The notes below the pieces were generated by a model. It saw only the letters and a program-made list of their open reading frames with translations. It made no database searches and had not been told where the DNA came from. A DNA stretch of 60,605 nucleotides from a virus: positions 1-60,605 of the IMG/VR virus record IMGVR_UViG_3300030329_002338. One strand, given 5' to 3'. Position numbers and translations under genes: made by a program. This document shows, piece by piece, positions 15,709 through 29,800 of the stretch. Position 1 is the first letter of the stretch, and each line of letters opens with the position of its first letter.

Positions 15709-16941
15709 TTAACTTAGTGTTGTACTCAACGAGTGAATCCAGCCGTGGGCCTTAGTCGCGTTTCGTACTTCCATTGTGTACTCACCAGTGATTGTAGCAA
15801 TCTGTCGGTCGCCGTCAACTGGAACTGGTGTAGTGAAGAATGAACGGTCGTTGCCGTTACCCTTAAGTGCACCAATACCTAGGTATTCTTTCTGAACGAT
15901 AATCAAGTCAGCTGGCTTAACGTATCGGTCAAGAACAATGTCTAGGTTACCAAACTCAGACTCGTAAGTACCAACGATAACACCGAGTGCGTTCTCATTT
16001 CGGTCAGTCCGTACATACGGGCTAGCGAAAGAGGAGAGAACTCGCTTCTGTGTTGCGTTTACTAGGATAGTATCTGGATTACCACCATCATCCCAGATGT
16101 CTTGCAGACAATCTACAAGAAGTTTCTCAGTCAATTTGGCTGAAGAAGCATCCTGCAAGTTTGCAGTGGCATCATTACGGATGTAGGAGAACAGTCCACC
16201 CATTCGTCTTACGTTTGTCAAGTCAGTGTTGTCGGATGGCAAGCTGTTTGCCAAACCATAGTGAGCAGCTCTTTCAAGCTTAATTACAACCTCTTGGAAC
16301 TTCTTAGCGAATTCTCGGTCGAACTCGTTTGTTATACCAAACTTCTCAGTTGCCTCGGAAGTACCAGAAACTGATACTGCGTCGTGGAAAATCTGAGTGT
16401 AGTTTGATGCAGAAGTTAGGTCAGTCGATGAGTAAGTGGTCGTAAATGCTGCACCATCTAATCGTAGACTACCAAGGTTATATACTACATCACCAACAGC
16501 GTTAGCTGCTAGTGAGGCTGAACCATCAGCCTGAACGATGGTGAAAGCACCACCGGATGTATTTACGGCTGAAATTTCACCGTAAGTACCATTTAATTCA
16601 ACAAGGTCACCAATGTTAAAGTAGTTGACGGCAGTAGTGCCAACTGTTACTGTAGTATATGGTGAACCTGAGTCAGCACCTGTTAGGGTTGCTTTGGAAG
16701 GGATTAATTCATCACTCTGCCATGTGTGTGTTGGGTTAATACAAGGGAATGCTAGTGAATCAGCACCTGCTACTGCAGTTCCTGCTTCTGATCCCATGCC
16801 CAACATGGAGAGTAGTGGAATATCCCTAGGGTCGATTGCATCAATGAATTCCGACACGTTCTGCTTCTGAGTATAGGCACTATCAAATATAGTCCTCATA
16901 CCACCAGCAGCACCGTCATCGGCTCTGTTTACTGCTACCAT
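15709..16941 (-). CDS. Major capsid protein (SU10/DUF5309-like, HK97 fold)
   Basis: The 410-residue protein follows the SU10-type capsid family: an N-terminal arm ending SEFIDAIDPRDIPLLSMLG, an inserted beta domain around residues 90-150 (TTVTVGTTAVNYFNIGDLV), the helix with KFQEVVIKLERAAHYG, and the C-terminal ETRNATKAH-like segment (MEVRNATKAHGWI). It forms the shell. It is preceded by the coiled-coil scaffold gene, the standard order. Length and order make the call strong. Confidence 0.9.
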   Translation of the reverse strand: MVAVNRADDGAAGGMRTIFDSAYTQKQNVSEFIDAIDPRDIPLLSMLGMGSEAGTAVAGADSLAFPCINPTHTWQSDELIPSKATLTGADSGSPYTTVTVGTTAVNYFNIGDLVELNGTYGEISAVNTSGGAFTIVQADGSASLAANAVGDVVYNLGSLRLDGAAFTTTYSSTDLTSASNYTQIFHDAVSVSGTSEATEKFGITNEFDREFAKKFQEVVIKLERAAHYGLANSLPSDNTDLTNVRRMGGLFSYIRNDATANLQDASSAKLTEKLLVDCLQDIWDDGGNPDTILVNATQKRVLSSFASPYVRTDRNENALGVIVGTYESEFGNLDIVLDRYVKPADLIIVQKEYLGIGALKGNGNDRSFFTTPVPVDGDRQIATITGEYTMEVRNATKAHGWIHSLSTTLS

Positions 16942-16965
16942 TTAGGTATTCCTCCAAATTTTATA

Positions 16966-17778
16966 TTATTGGAGTCCGTGTTGTCTCTTGTAAGAGATTA
17001 TTTCCCCTTGAAGTGCAACAGCCATTGCGAGTTTCTTTCCCTTTCGGGCCTGTTCGTATCTTTCCTCCAGCTCAATTAGCCCTGCGTGAGCAGCATTACT
17101 GCCATCGCGCCTACTCGTTGAGGCAGTTTCAGATCCCCGCGATGTTCCCGGTGTACGGGAAGCTTCTTCTTGTGCAGGTACTTCGGCATCTCTAGTGGGT
17201 TTAACTGCGGCTAGTAACTCTTCTTTCAAAGCGTTCATCTTTTCATCGAGTTTCGATTCCTGTGCTTTCGCACTTAATTCACCAGCTTGCTTCCAAACCT
17301 CTTGAGGTGTCGCAGCACCACTTAATGCACTGGGATCAACATCGGGAAACGAAGTAACTGCTTGCTGTATAGCACCTTGTAGAACCTCTTGCCTTCGCAA
17401 TTGTTGGTCTCTACGTTCTTGCTCTGCAGCAACAGCCGCCTGTTCACGTTGTTGTCTCTCTTCAAGAACCAATTTGGCTCCGTCTGCGTCGTCGGCTTCA
17501 ATCAATCGTTGTTCGAGAGTATTAATGGCTCCATCTTTAGCTCTAAGCTGCTCGTCGTAATAGGTCTGTAAACCTTGGTACCACTCTTGGTACTTACCTT
17601 CAAGGTCACGTTCTTGTTCCCCCATTTTACGAGCCATGTCACCGACTCTTGAGTTCAAGTCTTTTTTCTCAGCCTCTAGTTCTGCGATTTTGGCTTGCAT
17701 GTCATCTGATGACAGATTTGGATCATTTTGGAGTGAGTCCGCAGACTGCTCCGCAATATCCTCTGTTTCGTTAGTCAT
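16966..17778 (-). CDS. Capsid scaffold protein
   Basis: A 270-residue, highly charged, almost fully helical protein with long coiled-coil runs (AKIAELEAEKKDLNSRVG, LEERQQREQAAVAAEQE) and an acidic N-terminus, lying immediately before the capsid gene. This is the usual form and place of head scaffolds, which shape the procapsid and leave before DNA packaging. A basic C-terminal helix (residues 235-270) would be the capsid-binding part. Confidence 0.82.
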   Translation of the reverse strand: MTNETEDIAEQSADSLQNDPNLSSDDMQAKIAELEAEKKDLNSRVGDMARKMGEQERDLEGKYQEWYQGLQTYYDEQLRAKDGAINTLEQRLIEADDADGAKLVLEERQQREQAAVAAEQERRDQQLRRQEVLQGAIQQAVTSFPDVDPSALSGAATPQEVWKQAGELSAKAQESKLDEKMNALKEELLAAVKPTRDAEVPAQEEASRTPGTSRGSETASTSRRDGSNAAHAGLIELEERYEQARKGKKLAMAVALQGEIISYKRQHGLQ

Positions 17779-17831
17779 ACTAATCCTCCATTCATAACTA
17801 TTATAACACTATTGTCAAGTTTTGACAAGTA

Positions 17832-20800
17832 TTATTCTCTACGTTTTGCTAATCTTGGTACATTAGAAGGATACGAGAATGTTGGGTTTCTTCCTCTATC
17901 ACCCGTACCTACTCCTACAAGCGTCTTTGTTTGGTAGATTAGCTTTAACGCTTGTATCCATTTGGCAAAGGTATACCCTGTACCAATTGGGAATGTTCTA
18001 TGCATTGCACGAAGTATACGTTCGTGGTTCTTACTTAGTCGAGTATTCGTACTCATTAAGTATTGTATAAGTGCCTGTTTAAAAGATGGGTCACGGAATA
18101 CTGTATCGATATGCCGTTCTACATCATCCCATGTGGGCAGACCACCAGCACCCGAAGTAGTTGGGGAACTTGTCTGAGATATCTGTCTACTTCTTTGCGG
18201 TACTACAGTTCGATAAGCTCTTTGGTTTATTGGTGCTACACCGTTCACTTTAGCTACTAAAGAGGAAAGTGCATCAATATATTGGAAGGTTGCAATTTGT
18301 GCATCCTTACCCGCAATACCATCTTCACCAGTGGATGTTAATAAGGACTTTATAGCTGGCATGTCAGCCATATCTGGGTACACAGAACGTAGTCTTGGAT
18401 ACAGTGTCTCCCACATATCTTCAATACTCGTTCGGTCAGATACACCATTTCTAGCAAAATGCTCAAAGATTAGATTTCCCGGTACATCTGATTTGTCTCT
18501 ATAGAATCTATTAATCATCATAGTACGTATGTTTTGTGCAGCACTACTCATAGCAGGATTCTCACCAAGGTCAAATATTTTGTACCTTCTACCTACGTTT
18601 TCAGGAGTATTACCGCTTGAAAGTAATCCCGTTGTTGGGTTACCATAATCATCAACGTCAACAGGAATGTAATCAGAAATATTCTGATCATATCTATTTC
18701 TCTGCTTAAACAACTCTCTAGCAGCTTTAGCCGCTTCATACTCTCCAGCTTCATAAAGCTTGTTAACAATCGTTGATTGTGCTATAAAGGTTTCATGATC
18801 ATCTCTATAATATTTAACATAGTTACGATGCGTCATATTTGTAGCAGGTTCAAGTCCTATATATGGAAGTCCTTGTGCACGTAATTCATCCATGTTTGTC
18901 TTGAACTTCATAGCATCTTCAAACTCATCTAAAGTCTCTTCATCATGAATAATAGATTCTTGGTTTGGTGCCCAGAAATGTCGTTGTTCTTTCTCATCAA
19001 CACCTAATGCTAGATCTGAACGTAGTCTAGATACCTTACGCTCATTCTTACCATCACGCATATCTGCCAGTGTAATATCTGTTACAGTAGTAAGACGCTC
19101 ATCAATACGAGCTTGTAACTCTTCCATACTATAATCGTTGTGCTGCATCCAGACATTGCCGTGCTCGTTTTCAAGAAGCCATCGCATAACGTCATCTGCA
19201 TCAGGAGGCAACCACATTTGTTCTATAGCAGTTATACGTTCTGAAATAAGAATAGCGTTATCAGTATTGGTGAATACTGTAGCAATAGCCGTTAGTGGTT
19301 CTTGCATCAAATCTTCGATAGCTTCGTCAATAATGTATTCCAGACTAGCGTTACTTGCTTCATAAACTTTAAAGAGTTGGTACTCTTCTGGGTTTTCAGA
19401 CTTGAATTTGTTTTCCCACTCTTGCTTATCTTTGTACCATTGAGGCCAGTCAGCAACATTGTACCCATCAATGGTGTACTTGTTTCGGAACTCTTCAGAC
19501 CACGCCTTTGGAACTGCTTGATCTCTTTGGTTACGTATTGACTGTATGTGGTTCTGCATTAAGAAACCATTTAACATGCCAACAGTTATAAAGTTTAAGT
19601 CTAGTTCAGCGCCAACACCATACCGTTCCCGCCTGTTATCATTTAATTCTTTAATAGCTTGTTCAACTTCGGGTACATCAAACCCCTTAAACACACTACC
19701 TTGGTGTGCTAAGTCAATTATATCTTTAATCTTTACAACACCTGCTGCAGGATCATCAGCAAAGATAGTCATAAACATATCATTATTATACAAATTCTCT
19801 TCTATAATATCGTAGAATAGTTTGGGATTACCAAACTGTCTCTTATCTGCTTTATGATTAGGATGTATTACACCATACTTATTTTCAGGAAGACCAGTAT
19901 TAATACCAGTGAGATTGAAAATCTCTATCATATTTTCTGTATCAGCATCATCGTATGCTTTCTGTATTATAGAAAGGCTTGCCTGAAGTTCTGGATTTGA
20001 CATAATAAATGGATTTGCCATAGGGTTATCCATGCTTGCAGTAGGTACATCCACACGCAAGTTATCGAGTTCTACTTGCCTTTTACGTCTGTTCTCATCT
20101 ATAAAGTCATACCGCATAGAAGTAGCTAACGCACTATTTACTTGTTCTTGTGCATCTCCCCCTAATTTCTTCAAAGCAGTATACTCTCTTACATAAGGAT
20201 GTTTTTCAAAGTAGGCCGATAGCTCTTTATCTTTGGCACCCTTACTTATATTCTTTTTGAGTATGGTATAGTAACCAGTTAAGTAATCATATGGTGTAAA
20301 TTCTTTGCCTGTTTCAGGATCAACAACCATTCTATACCCAATATTAAGAGGGAACCCTGCCAAAACAGAAGTGGCATTTCTAATATTACTCTTTCGGTTT
20401 GCAGATTTAACAACCTCTATGTGTATAGGATTATCATATTCCTGTCCAAACGGTCCATTCATCCAGTGGAGAAGAGGGATATTGACAATACCTTTATGTT
20501 GTGTAACACCAAATTCACGCCAAGCTTTTGTAAGTTCTTCTACTTCTTCTGATTCTGGTCCATGTCTAAATGACATTGTTATGACTTGCTGTAGATACTC
20601 ATTGTGTATCTTCCTCTTGTCTGAGTTGGTTCGTATCATCTGAGAAGGCATCTTCCAAGGTATTAGCTTATCTATTACACCAAGTGTCACATCACCTTGT
20701 CTTGTTAATGGCTTGATAAACCGCTGCTCAAAGTCATAGTCTGGACCATATTGTCCTGTAAGACCTAATGTAGCTATGAAGAGTGGATTCAAGGTCATCT

Positions 20801-23800
20801 TTGCACCACCAGTCCAAAGTTCAGCTGCTTTACCGGCGGGACTATATTGTTTGAGTTGTGCTATTGGATCGTCACCCTCTTGTATACGCCCTGCAGTTGG
20901 GAAATAATCAAATTGATCATTGAAGAAAGCAATTGCATCAACATTCAATGTGGCACTATCTGAGAAATCCTTTACAGTTTTGAGCCAAGCGTCATTTTCG
21001 TCTGCACCAAGTGCGGTTGCCATTGATACAAATGGTTCTAACATCATACCAATTGGTATCTCTTCTTCTTGCCATTGAGATACTTCTCTTTCTCTATTAA
21101 TATCTCTATTTGTAGTTAAGAAATGAGACACGTAAGAAAGCAACGCAGGATTTTCTACTAAGGATATGGCAGTTTTTCCGAATGTTCGAGTCTGCCAAAT
21201 GTGCCATGGTCCTAACCATCTAATGAGGTAATCAAGATTATTCGTGTTACTGTAGTCGTGAAGTATCCAATCTCCGAAAGATTCACCATACTTACGTGCA
21301 CGTCTTCGCATCCTATTAGTTTCTAGGGAAAGTTCTTCTAATCCTTTAACTACTTCATCTGCTTCTTGTTTAGTAAGACTTACTTCGTATGCATCTATTG
21401 GCCGACTCTTTTCATAATCAAAGAAACCTTTAGGTGCATCTAAGGCAGTTGTTTCGAGTGCTCCCTCTGCTCTACCACGAGCACTTCGTATAGCATCTGA
21501 ACTTCTTTTAAACTGCGTCCAGATAGGTAATACGTCCTCAAGGCTGTTCCTACTATCACCATAGATAGGGAACCCTTTCTGCCATTGCTCTACCATGTAA
21601 GCACCTATATCTTTTAAAGCTCTTCTGCGTAGACTAATTTCTGCTCTAATTGCTGCTCTACCCTCAATACCTTCTTTTTCTAATTGTTTTGCTAAGTCTT
21701 TATAGGCAGATGATTCTGGATTAGAGAGGTCTTCAACTTGCTTAATAACTTTTTGTAACTCAGAAATAACAGTTTCCGGATACGCCCATTCTGGCGTTAC
21801 TAAGTCTAGCTCACCTGTGATACCTGACCAAGAGGCTTGGAAACCTGTCCAGTTATGCTGTCCACGCGATTCTTGTCTAAAGTCCCAACCAAGTTTCTTG
21901 GCGTTCTTTCGTAAATCATCCCGGTATCTAGCAAGTTTTAATACCCCTGCTGTGATGTCTTCTTCTGTAGCACCCTGTTTAACAAAGATACCAATTCTTC
22001 TACAATCAGTACCGTCAACATTTGCCCATGTGTCATCAGTAATAAACGGTTTATATCCTGCAGGAGCATTTTGCATAAACACACGGCCATTGATACCCTG
22101 TGCAGGTACGTCTTCTAGTAGTGTTCCATCCGTTCTACGGTGTGCTCCAAAACCAAACTGAGGTGGAAGAATTGCTTCATCTCCTCTGTAGTACCCATTA
22201 TTACCTAGCTGCCAAGGAGTTGCTTGTGTTGCAATCCATTCTTGTGCAGGACTAACTATTCGGCCACGTCGGTATGTATCACCAGTCTCACTTATATCTT
22301 TAGTTTGTCCTTCTGGAGTACTTATTTTCCACAAAGGAACAGAAAGCGTTCTTTCACTCTGTCTTCCTGTAATAGCCTGAAGTGGTATATGCTGCTCAAG
22401 ATTGTACTCTTGTGCAAAACTTATGACATCATCCCACGTATTAGCTCGTGGAATACCCCTATTGAAGATACCTTTTGAAGGATAGAATTCTTGTTGTCTA
22501 AGATCTTCTGGTAAATTCTTAATTACAACATTACTATTTATCGAACGAATCAACTCTGCATCTAGTTCAGTATCTAGGTGGAAACCATGAGCACGAATAG
22601 ACTGCGCCTCATCCCATCTTCTGATTGCTTCAACAAATGTAATTGCTAATGAATCGCCCCTAACTTGATTCTGAATTCCTAATGTTGGGTCTATCTCAGT
22701 AGGTATAATAGCATTTTTTAAGTCTTGTTTGAGGGCATCATTTAGTTTCTTCAAGAAAGACATCTTAGGTGCCCATTCAGTCATCCACCTTTCATATGCG
22801 TGTACATCTTGGTTGTGACTAACAGACCGTCCAACTCTGTCAGCAAGGTGCTGTCCATTCTTACGTAGGTCCAGCTCTATCGGACTAAATCCTAACTCAA
22901 CTAACAAATTATTTATTCGCGGAGCTGCATCTTCAACAAAGCCCTTGGTCTGACCATCCTTTCCAGTTCCTTGAAAAGATTCTTCAACAGCATTTCTAAA
23001 TTCTTCCAACCGTTCTCTTGCCTCTTTAGAAGGAATCGAACCTCTGAAGGGTCTATCTTGTCGCTCACCTAAGAGGTCATCAGCGAGTGCCTTAATATTA
23101 TCTATCTTATTGTTTGCAATTCTTTTTAAATCTGAGTCTAACTTAGCAGATTTTTGTGCTAATGAAGGGTCAGATAGTTTCAACATCGTTGCCCTATTTG
23201 CAAGAATCTCTACGTTCTCTGCAAATTCATACATCAACTTTGTCATTCTTGCTTTACTTAATGGTTGGTTAAATGGTGCATTTGCTTCATTAGAAGTATA
23301 AGGAGCACTTATTCTACCATCTTTTTGCCAAACACCATCTACACGATTATCAACTGTAAATCTCTGTGGCTGTACGACAGTTACAGTATTATCAAAGTCT
23401 CCAATATCATCGGGGTCAATCCACGCATACTTCCCATCTTCTTTTGCTTTAAGTGTAAATCGAACAAGGTCACCACTATCTACCATGTCGTTTATCTCAG
23501 CGTTAATTATCTCATCAGTAAATATACTCCTCTGTGGTTTTGTCAAAAAGTCACTAGAGATTGTCTTAGCATTAAACTGGAAGATATCTTCACCAAGATG
23601 CACAAGATTCCTATGTTGAATAATTTCAGTCAAGGTCTCTCTAATGATGTTCCCCTTTACAGAGTCTGGAACATTATCAAAGTCAACACCTTGCATCTTT
23701 TCTTTTAGTCGTTTCTGAATAGCAAACTTTAACTTACCAAATGATTGAAGTTCATTCTCTTCAACAATCTTACCAGACTTAATAGATTCCATCCGCATGA

Positions 23801-26800
23801 TACTTAATATCTCACGAACACGGTCAGCCGCTTCTTGTACTTCTTGCGGAACGTCACGCATAGTAATTGGAACACCAACTAAAGGATCCTCTTGGTCTAG
23901 TCCAAGGGGAACATTATCTAAAATACCAAGTGCGTCATCGATAAGACGCTCTATTGGCTGATACCCGAAAATATCTGTAAACTCTTGTACCTGACTTAAC
24001 CAATCCATTGTTGGTCTATCTGGAAGTATCGAAATCTGCTCACCACCCGGAGGCATTATTGCTACATCAGAGAAGATTTGTATCTCTCCAAGAGCTTCTG
24101 TATCATTGGCTACCATCCATGTATTATCTGAAATAGTTTCTTTTGGAATGGTGATGATTTTAATATCATCTTTATTTATAGCTAGAAGAGCATCGGCATA
24201 CGCATTGTCGTCCATACGCGCCCAGTTCCCCTCCCCTGTTCTATAAGTGGGTTTCATAAATATAGGGTCTACAAGTGGGTTACCTGCTTCTAATGCTCCT
24301 CCTTTGGATTGCAATCTTGCTTTAGCATTATCTTCTCTCCCTTTGTAGTATTGTGCAAGTATCTCATCTTTGAGAAGAATACTTTCTCTTTGTTCTCTAA
24401 GATTAATTATTGCTTTTTTATCTTTAGTAGGTATCTCTGAATAAGCTGGTCTGTCTGCCGGATCTACAGTCTTATAAAAATCATTATACTCATCGACACT
24501 AATCTCCCGTGCTCTTATTTGTTTACGAATACCAGAGAGTCTCTCAGTTACACGTTTAAACCATTCAGATTCAGAAAGTTGCATAGTATCAAAGTTTAGG
24601 TTAGAAACAATAGGATCATTTTTATCTGTAATCCCCGCCCTTACTCTATCTTCTGCTGCATACTTTTTAATTAAAGCGACCACTCTACTAAGGGGAGTAT
24701 TAAACAGGTCAACTCTTCTTCCCATTTCAAGTTCAAGATTTTCCGCAGCTTGTCTACTTGTAGTTGTGGAAACATTCCTATTAATAGGACCACCCAGACC
24801 ACCACCTGCGAGTATCTTAAGATTATCTTCTACTACTGCTAAGATTCCTTTTCGCTCATCAATTGCAGAACCACGACTTGTAACGTGATATAACTCATTT
24901 GGTAGTTCAAGCCATGTTACTCGTCTTGCTCCTTGTCTTGGCACCCCGTCTTCACCAAAAGGGTTTGCCCACGGTGGGATAACTTGATCAGGGTCAACAG
25001 TCTGTTTTAGTCCGTATTGCTTCATACGGTCATTAATCATCTGATTTGTTATCTGTAAATCAGGCTCGTCCATAATATTAAAGAGTTCACGTAGGTAACC
25101 ATACCGAGCTTCTAAGTACGCCTCTGGGTCATTAATTGTTTCTCGAATAAGTAAACGAGCCTCTTCCATATCTCTAATAGCTTTAGAGGCAGACATCATT
25201 GCTTGTAATGCATATCCGTGTGCAGCTTCTACTTGTGATTCAGTAAGTGCGGCTTCGTTCCCACCGGAAAGGTAGGTCTTTACCTGTGTGAATACACTAT
25301 CATACACTTCAAATAGTCGGGAGTGTAGTTCGTTTTGCAACTCTTCAGGTGACAAATCAAAAATATCATCTGCTTGTCCATCTAGCACACGTTGCTCAAC
25401 ATGTCTAGCACGTTCAAGTTCTTCTGAAACATCTAAACCAGCTACAATAGCAACCTTTCGTGCTCGTTCATACACGTCACCAATAAGCTGTTCAATTGCT
25501 TGTTGTAGCGCATGAGATGCTGCCAAAGGATCCGGAACGGTAACTTCTTTTACTTCACCTGTCGCAGGATCTATATAGGTTTTTCTAGCTTGTCCAGTAT
25601 GATTGATCATGTCATCCATTAAAGGTTTAAGAAGCATATCTATATCTGCATCTTGCAAACCGTGCACATCAAATCCAGCTTCACGTAAGAGTGTTGCTGG
25701 ACTCTTAGGCACACCAATACTAAACTTTATTTGATCGTCAACATCTACAAGAGCTTGTACTACTCGAATTAAATCTTGATCAGTCAATACAGTCGGATTC
25801 TGGAAGTGTTCAAGTATCTCTCTCATAAGTGTACCAGAAGGGTCTTTTTCGTCTAGTATGCTAAGTGCTGCAGGAGCACGTTCAGCTAAAATTCTTCGTA
25901 ACATTTCTGGGTTTGACATTCTGCGATAGAAGCGGAATGTAGCCTTGTCTACTATATTTCTTCTGTCTACACTCTCTACGAAACCAGATAGCTGCCTTGC
26001 ATAGAAGAAAGGAGTACCACCAAATCCCGGAAACAATCCGTCACCATATGCTCTTCGAGCTAACCTTTTTACAAAACTACGTTGTGATAAAACCTTCTCA
26101 TCACGAGAACCTACAGCTACATCAAACATTTGTTTAGTAACACTTTCACCTCGTATAGGACCAAGACTTGCCTCGCTTGTTCCAGTAGACCTACTAGGTT
26201 GTTGTCTGGTTGCAAAATCTACCCCATTAAACAAAGAGTTAAATCGAGCCTGAGTTATCGAAGTAGCATCTGAAAGAGGTGTACCACTTAGTGCCATTAA
26301 TGCTTTGTTAGCAGACCAGTTTCGTATTACGAATGACGGTCGCGCTAAGAATATTCTTGATGCAAAAGAGTTTAACTGGTTTTGAATAGCTAATGCGCCT
26401 GTTGCATCTTCTGCTAAATTAAAGTGATTCTCATCCATGAGAACCTTTGTCACTTCTCGAACTATCTCTTGGTTAAATTCTGCATTCCAACGTGGTAGTG
26501 CATCTTCGTTTTCAGGAAGATTCTTCAATGAACGAACTTTATCAAGATCAATCTGTCTTAAGATGTCCATTGCTCTTGCTCTATCTAAATGTAAGACATC
26601 ATCTATCTTATTCTCAATTAGCCAATGGAGCAGAGCTACAGGATGATCTTTAACTTTTTGTAAGTCATTCATCATACCACGAATAAATACAATTCTTTCA
26701 GGGGCTGTTAAATATTTAAACTGCTCTTGGAATTGTAATAGTATGCCTGTAAATTCACGCAAAGTAGTTTGTGCTGCAGTTTGAACAGCATCTCGCATCG

Positions 26801-29800
26801 GACCTTGACCAGTCTTTGCAAAGAGCCACCTTTTAAGAAGCTTCCCTGCATCGATAAGGGGAACTAGCATTCCATCTCTATCAGGTTGTACACCCTCTGT
26901 TAATCCTGACACTAAATCTTCAACTAATTCTGGGCCAAATTTATTCATTCCATCATTTGCTTTGTTTAAAGTAGCAAGGGCTAAGTTAGCTCTGTTGGCT
27001 CGTGCTAGTGTAAAGACATTCTTTATGGAGTATTCTAGGTCTATATATTGATCTGCTAAGGTCACAGCCTTACCCAGTATATTTGGGTCAAGATCTGTTG
27101 TGTCTAGAAGGAACTCAAACTCGTCTAGGAATTCTGGACCCATTGCAGGGGCAGTTCCCCCTATCTCAGTAGGCACCTGTCCTCTAGCGTTATCTACAGC
27201 TTCTTGGAGTCTGTGTAGTAACTTTGTGATTTCATCTATCTCTTTATCAAGAGTAGCTACATCAGAAGGCATATCGCCTCTACCAACAGTGTATCTTCCT
27301 CTAAAGGCTTGTGGAATTCTTCCAACAAATTCATAAGGAAAAAGCTTACTAATAATCCCTTGTGGTAATTCTTTTTTCCTAATTCCAATAAGGTTGCTAG
27401 CTACTTCTTCTATTTGACCAACAGGGATTTGTCCAGCACCAAAACCCACTTCGTAGGTCTCGTCGCTTAATAGTGCTAAACCTTCATCAATCATATTTAG
27501 TTTGTACTCAGGAAGCTTCTTTGACCACGTTTCGTAATCAAGATTTCCTCGAAGTATCGCATAAATATCATCAACAACATCATCAAACTTTCTTATTGCT
27601 ATAGGCATATCTATCGGTTTACCTGTATCTGGATCAAGAGCTATTTTGCCTACACCTTCTCCATGTTCTTTCCTCAGACGATCTGCATCATCTTTTAACT
27701 TTCTAAATACAGGATTTCTAAGGAGTGCTTTTCGTACTTGTGCCCTAGATAATTTCGTGCCTTTTCCAATGAATTTCTGCCAAAGCGAAGGTGGCTTGAT
27801 TGGTAAATCTCTATTTTTCCCAGAAGTTACTATTATACTATTTATCTTCCTGTTTTTGGTTTCTGTTAGAGCAGCAAGTCGGCTTGTAAGATCTTCTATG
27901 TGCCGTACCGCATTTTTATATGACACCGTAGATTTACCACCAACTACGCTTAAGAAATTATTTAGACCTTTTGAAGCTCGTATCAAACGTGGAGCACTTC
28001 TAGCAGCAAGACCTGATTTAGTTAACGCTTTTCCAACTAGACCACCACCAAGGTCTAAGGGAGCAAGAATACTCATTTGCCATCCTGCTCTTATATGTCC
28101 AGCCATATTTACAGCTTCATCAATAGCATCAGGTATACTGTAATTTTCTTCAAGCACTAACCTATTGAAATGTGCCATATTTGGATAATGAAGTGTACGA
28201 TTTTCTTGCCAGTGCATTTCAAATAAACCACCACCAGCATCTTCTATCATCAGTCTTTCGTTATCATCAGCAATGTGCTCATAGATATAGGCGTAATCTG
28301 TACGAATTTTTCCGCCCTCTCTAGAATCTTCGGCTACTAGACGTGTTTCAATATCCATATAACCAGCGAATGTTCCATCAAAATCCAGATCAGGAGCAGA
28401 CAAATTAGGAAATGCTTCTTCAAAAGATTTGGTAATATTATATTTACTAGCTTCTAGATTGTTTACAGAAGGCATATTTTCAGCGTAGAGTTTACCTATA
28501 TAAGGAATTTTATTAACAACCCAGTTATTAATATTGTGTAGACCTTTGAAATAACCCCATATGGCACCATCTATTTGATCATTCATAGTAGGATCTGTTG
28601 TTCGTTGTATATGCTTTTGAGCTTCTTCATCCTCTGGACGTAACTTACCAGCAAGATATTTACCAACATAGTTAGCAATACCTTGTCGTGCGAGTGGTCC
28701 TACAAAAGGGTTTGGATTAAATGACCGAAGTATGGACATAGCAGTATTAGGTTTACTACTAAAATCACCACCAGTTATATTTATCTTTTTACGATGATAT
28801 CTATTCCAAGGCATGTCTCTTACGTGACCCATATTCTGTGCAGGTCTTGCCATTGGATCTTTTGACAAAGCACGATAAATACCATCTACGGCATATTCAT
28901 CAGCCCATATCAATCCTCTAAGAGGCCACCCAAATCCATACCTGACGAGACCTGATAAACCCCATATACGCTCGTACCAGTGGTTTGGATCTCGTGGTTC
29001 AAATCCTTGTCGAACTAAGAAATCGTCTGTAAGATACTTACCGTATTGTCCATCTACTGTGAATTCACGGGGAACACCCATTGCTCTATCCGGGGGCCAT
29101 GTTCTACCAGCACTCTTGTAACGTGCTCCTTGCTCTTCCAACCATTTTTTAACAGCTGCTTCGGCTTCTTTCTTCTTATCACCTTCACGAGCTAACTCAA
29201 CTATCTGGCCTGAAATACCCGTTTTACCCCCATGTCTTAAAGTATGTTGGAGCATACGTTGTTGTTCAGTACTTAAACCAAGATTTTTCCAGTGATCATG
29301 CGCAGGTTCACCTCCAAGATTAAAGTTCCCTAACTTCATTATCCCTGCATCACTAGGAGTCACCATAAGTGCTTCTAGAAAAGTACGTGTATTTAAGTCA
29401 TGAAACTCACCTATACGTCGCATAGCCAAAATGGTTTCAGGCTCTAAAGACATTATATAGTAGTTTTCATTTCCTTGGTTTTCGGGCAGAGAACGTAATA
29501 TATCAGTACGTGTGTTATTGATTTCTTGCTTTGTAAGAGTATCTTTATTTCCAAACTGTTTAAGGAAATCAGTACTATCCTGAAGTACAAGCGTGGTGTA
29601 CATTCCGTTATCAAACTTATCCAAATCACTATCATTGATAAATCTTTGAAACTGATTTGCTGATGTTCCAGAGGTCTGTGTGTTGTCTTGAAATATAGAA
29701 GAAAATGCGTTACCAATGGAATTAAATATCCCACCAAAGAACCCATGAGATTTATCTTTAACTGGATTTTCTGGTTGTGGTAAAGAAGGTTTGTCTTGAA